Origin: Stackebrandtia nassauensis DSM 44728
GTDB taxonomy: Bacteria; Actinomycetota; Actinomycetes; Mycobacteriales; Micromonosporaceae
Direction: 5' to 3'
DNA length: 64,000 nt
NCBI RefSeq assembly: GCF_000024545.1
Contig: NC_013947.1
Coordinates: 2,294,001 to 2,358,000, forward strand
Part shown: one piece after another, positions 59,464-64,000 of the stretch
Position numbering within the stretch: position 1 is the stretch's first letter
Layout of the letters: every line of letters begins with the position of its first letter
Notes under the pieces: model-generated
Databases searched by the model: none
Seen by the model: the letters and a program-made list of their open reading frames with translations, nothing else
What the model was told of the DNA's origin: nothing
Position numbers and translations under genes: made by a program

Positions 59464-60378
59464 TTATCCGAAGCGACCGGTGATGTAGTCCTCGGTGCGC
59501 TGTTCGGAGGGGTTGGTGAAGATCTTCTGGGTGTCGTCGAACTCCACCAGGCGGCCGTGCCGCACGCCCGCGTCGTCCACCTCGGCGGTGAAGAACGAGG
59601 TGTAGTGGCTGACCCGCGCGGCCTGCTGCATGTTGTGGGTCACGATGACGATGGTGTAGTTCTCCGCCAGCCGGTACATCAGGTCCTCGACCTTGCTGGT
59701 GGCGATCGGGTCCAGGGCCGAGCAGGGCTCGTCCATGAGGATCACCTCGGGCTTGACCGCGATGGTCCGCGCGATGCACAGCCGCTGCTGCTGGCCGCCC
59801 GACAGCGCCAGACCCGAGGTCTTCAGCTTGTCCTTGACCTCGTCCCACAGCGCGGCGCCGGTCAGCGCCTCCTCCACGACCAGGTCCAGCTCGGCGCGCT
59901 TCTTGACGCCGTCGAGGCGGGGTCCGTAGGCGACGTTGTCGTAGATCGACTTCGGGAACGGGTTGGGCTTCTGGAACACCATGCCGATGTGGCGCCGCAC
60001 CTGGATCGGGTCGACGTTCGCGCCGTAGATGTCCTGCTGGTGGTACGTGATGGACCCGGCCACCCGCGCCCCGGCGATCAGGTCGTTCATCCGGTTGAGC
60101 GAGCGCAGCACCGTGGACTTGCCACAGCCCGACGGGCCGATCATGGCGGTGATCTGGTTGTGGCGGATCGGCATGGTCACGCCGCGCACCGCCTCCACCT
60201 GGCCGTAGAAGACGCTGACGTCGGACAGGTCCATGACAGGGTGCGCGTTGCCGCCCTCGGCACTGACCGGCGCCCCGCTGCCCAGCCCCGCGGTGGGGGC
60301 GGTGATGCGGGGAGCGGAGGTCCTGCCGCCGGTCGCCGGGGTGCCCGCAGCGGGGCGCGCGGATGAGAGGTGTGACAT
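59464..60378 (-). CDS. pstB: PstB, phosphate ABC transporter ATPase
   Basis: 304 residues with a ~48-residue Ser/Ala/Gly-rich extension before the conserved start ([20 protein letters not shown]). Walker [21 protein letters not shown], signature [20 protein letters not shown], Walker [21 protein letters not shown], switch His in [13 protein letters not shown]. It energises high-affinity phosphate uptake. AAGGAG lies upstream; it starts right after pstA. Confidence 0.96.
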   Translation of the reverse strand: MSHLSSARPAAGTPATGGRTSAPRITAPTAGLGSGAPVSAEGGNAHPVMDLSDVSVFYGQVEAVRGVTMPIRHNQITAMIGPSGCGKSTVLRSLNRMNDLIAGARVAGSITYHQQDIYGANVDPIQVRRHIGMVFQKPNPFPKSIYDNVAYGPRLDGVKKRAELDLVVEEALTGAALWDEVKDKLKTSGLALSGGQQQRLCIARTIAVKPEVILMDEPCSALDPIATSKVEDLMYRLAENYTIVIVTHNMQQAARVSHYTSFFTAEVDDAGVRHGRLVEFDDTQKIFTNPSEQRTEDYITGRFG

Positions 60379-60379
60379 G

Positions 60380-61300
60380 TCAGTGCTCCTTGATGGCGAA
60401 TCGGCTGGCGATGGCGCGAGCCAGGATGGTGAAGACCAGGACGATGACGATGAGCGTCAGGGCCGCGCCCCAGGCCCGTTCCTGGGCGGCCGGGAAGGCC
60501 TGCGAGGCGTTCTTGAAGATCTGGGCCGCCAGCGTGGTGTTACCCCGGTTGAAGGCGTCCCAGTTGATGCGGGTGATGGTGCCCACCACGATGATGATCG
60601 GCGCGGTCTCACCCGCGGCCCGGGCGATGGCCAGCAGCGAACCGCTGGTGATGCCCGAGATCGCCGAGGGGATCACGACGGTGAGCGTGGTGCGCCACTT
60701 GCGGGCGCCCAGCGCGGCACTGGCCTGACGCAACTCGTCGGGCACCAGCCGCAGCATCTCCTCGCTGGAGCGGATGACGATCGGCAGCATCAGACAGGCC
60801 AGCGCCAGCGCGCCGGCGAAGGCCGTCAGCTCACCGGTCGCCAGCACCCACACGATGTAGATGAACAGACCCATCATCACCGAGGGGACGCCGGTCATGA
60901 CGTCGGCCATGGTCCGCACGAACCGGGCCAGTGGCCGCTGCTTGCCGTACTCGTTGAGGTAGATGGCGCCCAGCACACCCAACGGGATGGCCATCAGCGC
61001 GGCGAGCCCGGTGGTGACGATCGTGCCGACCACCGCCGGTCCCATGCCCGGACCCGGCTCGCTGGGACGGCGCGGGATGTCGGCGGTCAGGAACTCGAGG
61101 TTCAGGATGGCGCCGCCCTTGATGATCACCTGGTACACCACGAGCCCGAGCGGCAGCACGGCCAGCAGCAGACACGCGGCGATCAGGATCGTCGCGGTGC
61201 GGTCCTTGAACCGGCGCTTGCCCGACAGCGCCCGCCGGCCCAGGTCCGGAGACGTGGTGCGCGGCAGCGAGTCGACGGGAGGGGTTTGAGTGGCGGTCAT
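60380..61300 (-). CDS. pstA: PstA, phosphate ABC transporter permease
   Basis: 306 residues with six membrane segments. [20 protein letters not shown] and the EAA-type loop [20 protein letters not shown] are characteristic, as is [20 protein letters not shown]. Forms the channel with PstC. Overlaps pstC by four bases. Confidence 0.95.
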   Translation of the reverse strand: MTATQTPPVDSLPRTTSPDLGRRALSGKRRFKDRTATILIAACLLLAVLPLGLVVYQVIIKGGAILNLEFLTADIPRRPSEPGPGMGPAVVGTIVTTGLAALMAIPLGVLGAIYLNEYGKQRPLARFVRTMADVMTGVPSVMMGLFIYIVWVLATGELTAFAGALALACLMLPIVIRSSEEMLRLVPDELRQASAALGARKWRTTLTVVIPSAISGITSGSLLAIARAAGETAPIIIVVGTITRINWDAFNRGNTTLAAQIFKNASQAFPAAQERAWGAALTLIVIVLVFTILARAIASRFAIKEH

Positions 61301-62271
61301 GAGGCCGCACCTCGCATTCGGACTTCGGCGCGACGGACGATCGCGCGGGCGGCGAAGTTGACCACGACGGTCATGATGAACAGCAGCACCCCGATACCGA
61401 TCAGGGCGGAGGCGTGCAGCGGCCCTGCCTCACCCCACTGCTGAGCGATGACCGAGGCCATGGAGTTACCGGAGTCGAACAGGTTCGCGGTGATCTGGGT
61501 GGAGGACCCGATGACCAGCGACACGGCGATGGTCTCGCCCATCGCGCGGCCGAGACCAAGCATCGACCCACCGACGAGTCCGCCGAAGCTGTGCGGGAAG
61601 ACAGCGCCCTTGATCATCTCCCAGCGGGTGGCGCCCAGAGCGTAGGCGGCCTGCTTGTCGGCGACCGGAACGGTGTCGAAGACCTCGCGGGAGATCGAGG
61701 TGATGATCGGGATGACCATCACGGCCAGGATGATCCCGGCGGTGAAGAAGTTACGGCCGCTGTTGGTGTCGCCGAACAGCGCTCCGATCACGGGGATGTC
61801 GCCGAACACGTTGTTGATGCCCTGGTAGACCGGCAGGATGCCCGGCGCGATGACGGCGATGCCGACCAGGCCGAACACGACCGACGGCACCGAGGCCAGC
61901 AGGTCGATGACGGTCACCGCGGGGGTGCGCAGCCACCGGGGCGCCAGCTCGGTCAGGAACAGCGCGATGCCCACCGAGATCGGGATGGCGATGATCAGCC
62001 CGATCACCGAGGAGATCACGGTTCCGTAGACGAAAGCGCCGACGCCGAAGACGTCCTTGTTGGGGGCCCAGCGGGTGGAGAGGATGAAGTCGAGGCCGCT
62101 GGTCTGAAGGGCGGGCAGCGACTGGCTCGTGGTGGTGATGAGCATGGCCAGCAGAATGGCCAGCACCAGCAGTCCCGCCACGAAGACCAGGACGCGGAAG
62201 CCGGTATCGAGGGTGCGCCCCTTGCCCGGTTCAGTGATACCGGGGGAGGTGGGGCGGTCGATGGTAGTCAC
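61297..62271 (-). CDS. pstC: PstC, phosphate ABC transporter permease
   Basis: 324 residues from GTG, six membrane segments. FFTAGIILAVMVIPIITSIS and REVFDTVPVADKQAAYALGA then TRWEMIKGAVFPHSFGG (EAA loop) are PstC-like, as is MLGLGRAMGETIAVSLVIGS. The middle TM region carries LTELAPRWLRTPAVTVIDLL. It follows pstS after a hairpin. Confidence 0.95.
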   Translation of the reverse strand: MTTIDRPTSPGITEPGKGRTLDTGFRVLVFVAGLLVLAILLAMLITTTSQSLPALQTSGLDFILSTRWAPNKDVFGVGAFVYGTVISSVIGLIIAIPISVGIALFLTELAPRWLRTPAVTVIDLLASVPSVVFGLVGIAVIAPGILPVYQGINNVFGDIPVIGALFGDTNSGRNFFTAGIILAVMVIPIITSISREVFDTVPVADKQAAYALGATRWEMIKGAVFPHSFGGLVGGSMLGLGRAMGETIAVSLVIGSSTQITANLFDSGNSMASVIAQQWGEAGPLHASALIGIGVLLFIMTVVVNFAARAIVRRAEVRMRGAAS

Positions 62272-62299
62272 AAAAGCTCCGTCGAGAGATGTGCCCCGG

Positions 62300-62326
62300 C
62301 CCCGGCCGACCAGAGGTCGACCGGGG
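62300..62326 (-). terminator. hairpin between pstS and pstC
   Basis: CCCCGG-C-CGACC pairs with GGTCG-A-CCGGGG (one mismatch, AGA loop) in the gap after the pstS stop. It probably raises pstS mRNA over the permease genes, as the binding protein is needed in excess. Confidence 0.6.
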
Positions 62327-62344
62327 CTGAGGCGAGGTCACTGT

Positions 62345-63397
62345 CTACTTCTTGGTCTTGACCTTGTCGAGCTGCTTGAGAGCCTTGTCGGCGAGCTCCT
62401 TCGGCAGCGGCGCGAAGTTGTTGTCCTCGGCGGCCTTCTGGCCGTCGGTCAGGACGTACTCGACGAAGCCCTTGACGAGCTTGCCCTTCTCGGCGTCGTC
62501 GTACTCGGCCTTCACCAGCAGGAACGTCGGCGCGGTGATCGGGTAGGCCTCGGCACCGGTGGCGTTGAGCGGGTTGTAGCTGAGGTCCTCGTTCACCTCA
62601 GCGCCCTCCAGGGCGGCGGTGGCCGCTTCCAGGGTCGGCTCGACGAACTCGCCGTCCTTGTTCTTGATCTGAGCCGGGGTCAGCTTCAGCTCGGTGGCGT
62701 CGGCCAGGTCGACGTAGCCGATCGCGCCCTCGGTCTTCTTGACGATGTCGGCGACACCGGTGTTCTTCTCGCCGGCCTTGGAGTTCTTGGGCCATTCGAC
62801 GGTGTCACCGGCGCCCAGCTTCCACTTGTCGCTGGCGTCGTCGAGGTAGGTGGTGAAGTTGCTGGTCGTACCCGAGCCGTCCGAGCGGTGCGCGACCGTG
62901 ATCTCGGTGGACGGCAGCTTCGCGTCCGGGTTGTCCTTGGCGATGGCCGGGTCGTTCCACTTGGTGATCTTGGCCTGGAAGATGTCGGCCAGCGTGTCCG
63001 GCGACAGCTTCAGTTCCTTGACGTCCTTGAGGTTGTAAGGAATCGTGATCGGCGCGGCGACCGTGGGGACGTAGTAGAAGGAGTCGGCTTCGATGCCGTC
63101 CTCGTCCGACACCAGGCTGTCGGTGCCGGCGAAGTCGACGAGGTCCTCGGAGAACTTCTCCTTACCGGTGCCCGAACCGGTCGGGTCGTACTCGATGTTG
63201 GCGTCCGGCGCCTCGTTGTCGAGGTACTTGCCGATGACGTCCTGGTAGAAGGCGTCGGGGAAGCTGGCGCCGGCAGCGGTGAGCTCACCGGTGAGACCCT
63301 CACCGGATCCGCCGCCGCTTCCGCAGGCGGCGACACCCAGGGCAAGGGCACCGACAGCCATGAGCGGCAGGATCTTGACTCGCGCTTTGGTAGTCAC
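62345..63397 (-). CDS. pstS: PstS, phosphate-binding lipoprotein
   Basis: 350 residues from GTG. Lipoprotein signal LPLMAVGALALGVAACGSGG (Cys25). The binding-protein fold shows LTAAGASFPDAFYQDVIGKY (phosphate loop), DFAGTDSLVSDEDG, VAHRSDGSGTTSNFTTYLDD (anion-binding SGTT) and GAIGYVDLADATELKL. It captures phosphate outside the cell for PstCAB. Preceded by a PHO box. Confidence 0.96.
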   Translation of the reverse strand: MTTKARVKILPLMAVGALALGVAACGSGGGSGEGLTGELTAAGASFPDAFYQDVIGKYLDNEAPDANIEYDPTGSGTGKEKFSEDLVDFAGTDSLVSDEDGIEADSFYYVPTVAAPITIPYNLKDVKELKLSPDTLADIFQAKITKWNDPAIAKDNPDAKLPSTEITVAHRSDGSGTTSNFTTYLDDASDKWKLGAGDTVEWPKNSKAGEKNTGVADIVKKTEGAIGYVDLADATELKLTPAQIKNKDGEFVEPTLEAATAALEGAEVNEDLSYNPLNATGAEAYPITAPTFLLVKAEYDDAEKGKLVKGFVEYVLTDGQKAAEDNNFAPLPKELADKALKQLDKVKTKK

Positions 63398-63501
63398 GTC
63401 TCGTCTCTACTCCGAGTTCGGCCGGTCGTTCGTACCGGCGGGTTTCGTGGGACTTCAATTCACCGCCCATGTAAATGCAGGTCGGTGTGCACGTAGAGAC
63501 G

Positions 63502-63523
63502 CCTGGGTGAACGTTAAGTGAAC
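63502..63523 (-). promoter_or_regulatory. PHO box upstream of pstS
   Basis: On the minus strand two 11-base direct repeats, GTTCACTTAAC and GTTCACCCAGG, match the actinobacterial PhoP box (two GTTCA-headed 11-mers). CATTTACAT about 22 bases downstream could hold the -10. Phosphate-starvation control by PhoR-PhoP is thus likely. Confidence 0.8.
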
Positions 63524-63577
63524 TGGGTTAGGGATTGTGGACAGATCCTGCCTAAATCGCACTCGTTGTGCGACGAG

Positions 63578-64000
63578 TCACTGTGGCCGGTCGAGGTGAA
63601 TCTCCCCGGTTACCAGATATACGACCTGATGTCCGATTCGCACGGCGTGATCACCGTAACGTTCATACGACCGCCCGATCATGGCCACGTCCACGGCGGC
63701 CTCGGCACCATGCGTCCACTGCGAGGACAGCTGACCGAGCAGTCGCGAATACAGCGCGTCCATCTCGTCGTCGTCGAGGTCGAGCTGGGTGGCGTCGAGC
63801 CGGTCCCGGGTCTCCAGCACCCGCGTGGTCTTGTCGGCGATCCGCGCCGCCGCGGTGGCCATGGCCTCGAAGATGGGCCGGGTCTGGGTCAGTGCCCCAT
63901 CGGGATCGAGCCGCTGCGCGAGCTTGGCGACGTGCCTGGCCATGTCCCCCATCCGCTCCAGATCGGTGGCGATGCGAATGCTGGACAGGATGAACCGCAG
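63578..64000 (-). CDS. phoU: PhoU, phosphate-signalling regulator (5' end outside window)
   Basis: The frame runs off the right edge; 140 residues are visible. RIATDLERMGDMARHVAKLA and VAMIGRSYERYGDHAVRIGH are the two PhoU metal-cluster repeats (E/DxxxD type in each three-helix bundle). It couples Pst activity to the PhoR kinase. It reads in the same direction as pstS, 180 bases upstream, rather than at the end of the pst operon as in enterobacteria. Confidence 0.94.
   Translation of the reverse strand: MRFILSSIRIATDLERMGDMARHVAKLAQRLDPDGALTQTRPIFEAMATAAARIADKTTRVLETRDRLDATQLDLDDDEMDALYSRLLGQLSSQWTHGAEAAVDVAMIGRSYERYGDHAVRIGHQVVYLVTGEIHLDRPQ

Noticed and set aside
1..64000. tRNA, rRNA or IS elements
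   Set aside because: No GGTTCGAATCC-type T-arm in a cloverleaf context, no transposase and no terminal inverted repeats were found by reading.

Overview
The window is about 70% GC. It carries Actinobacteria-typical genes (DUF2469, a DivIVA-like protein, an Scr1-type XRE/DUF397 pair, a Tat-exported Dyp peroxidase) and actinobacterial synteny: rpsP-khpA-rimM-trmD-rplS-lepB-rnhB, then rpsB-tsf-pyrH-frr-cdsA-rlmN. This points to a chromosomal segment of a high-GC actinomycete. From gene content I would guess a Glycomyces/Stackebrandtia-like organism, but the sequence alone does not prove it. No tRNA, rRNA, CRISPR array or transposase was seen.

Layout. (1) 1-10 kb: the 3' end of an Rhs/Tc-type toxin gene, then a 3022-residue Tc-toxin A-subunit gene and a small YbaB-like protein. 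(2) 10-12 kb: two coupled minus-strand genes of ESX-substrate character, one with an EF-hand-like loop. (3) 12-18 kb: small regulatory and stress genes (Clp-N/HTH protein with twin operators, MscS channel, GNAT, Dyp peroxidase, DUF2000, AraC, TetR). (4) 18-23 kb: a leader peptide, DMT-like permease, GT4 glycosyltransferase, DUF998 membrane protein and metallophosphoesterase. (5) 23-28 kb: a complete PQQ biosynthesis operon in the order pqqA-C-D-E-B, followed by an MFS transporter; pqqA encodes only 34 residues. (6) 28-36 kb: proS and the rpsP-to-rnhB translation/secretion block with three tandem signal peptidases. (7) 36-40 kb: dprA-comM-yraN, inverted relative to the usual order, then xerC. 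(8) 40-51 kb: aminotransferase, M23 peptidase, rpsB to rlmN, and a DivIVA-motif low-complexity protein. (9) 51-59 kb: MBL-Rieske protein, XRE/DUF397 regulatory pair, HtrA lipoprotein protease, CDF metal exporter. (10) 59-64 kb: pstSCAB with a PHO box, and the start-truncated phoU.

The clearest cross-cutting signal is a TANNNT hexamer placed exactly six bases before the start codon of ten genes (Clp-N/HTH, mscS, GNAT, AraC, TetR, phosphoesterase, three lepB, xerC), which implies leaderless mRNAs. At the Clp-N/HTH gene the -35 and -10 boxes each lie inside a 19-bp palindrome, and a partial third copy sits at the mscS promoter, suggesting a small autoregulated regulon. Convergent gene ends are mostly separated by long perfect hairpins, often without a T-tract.
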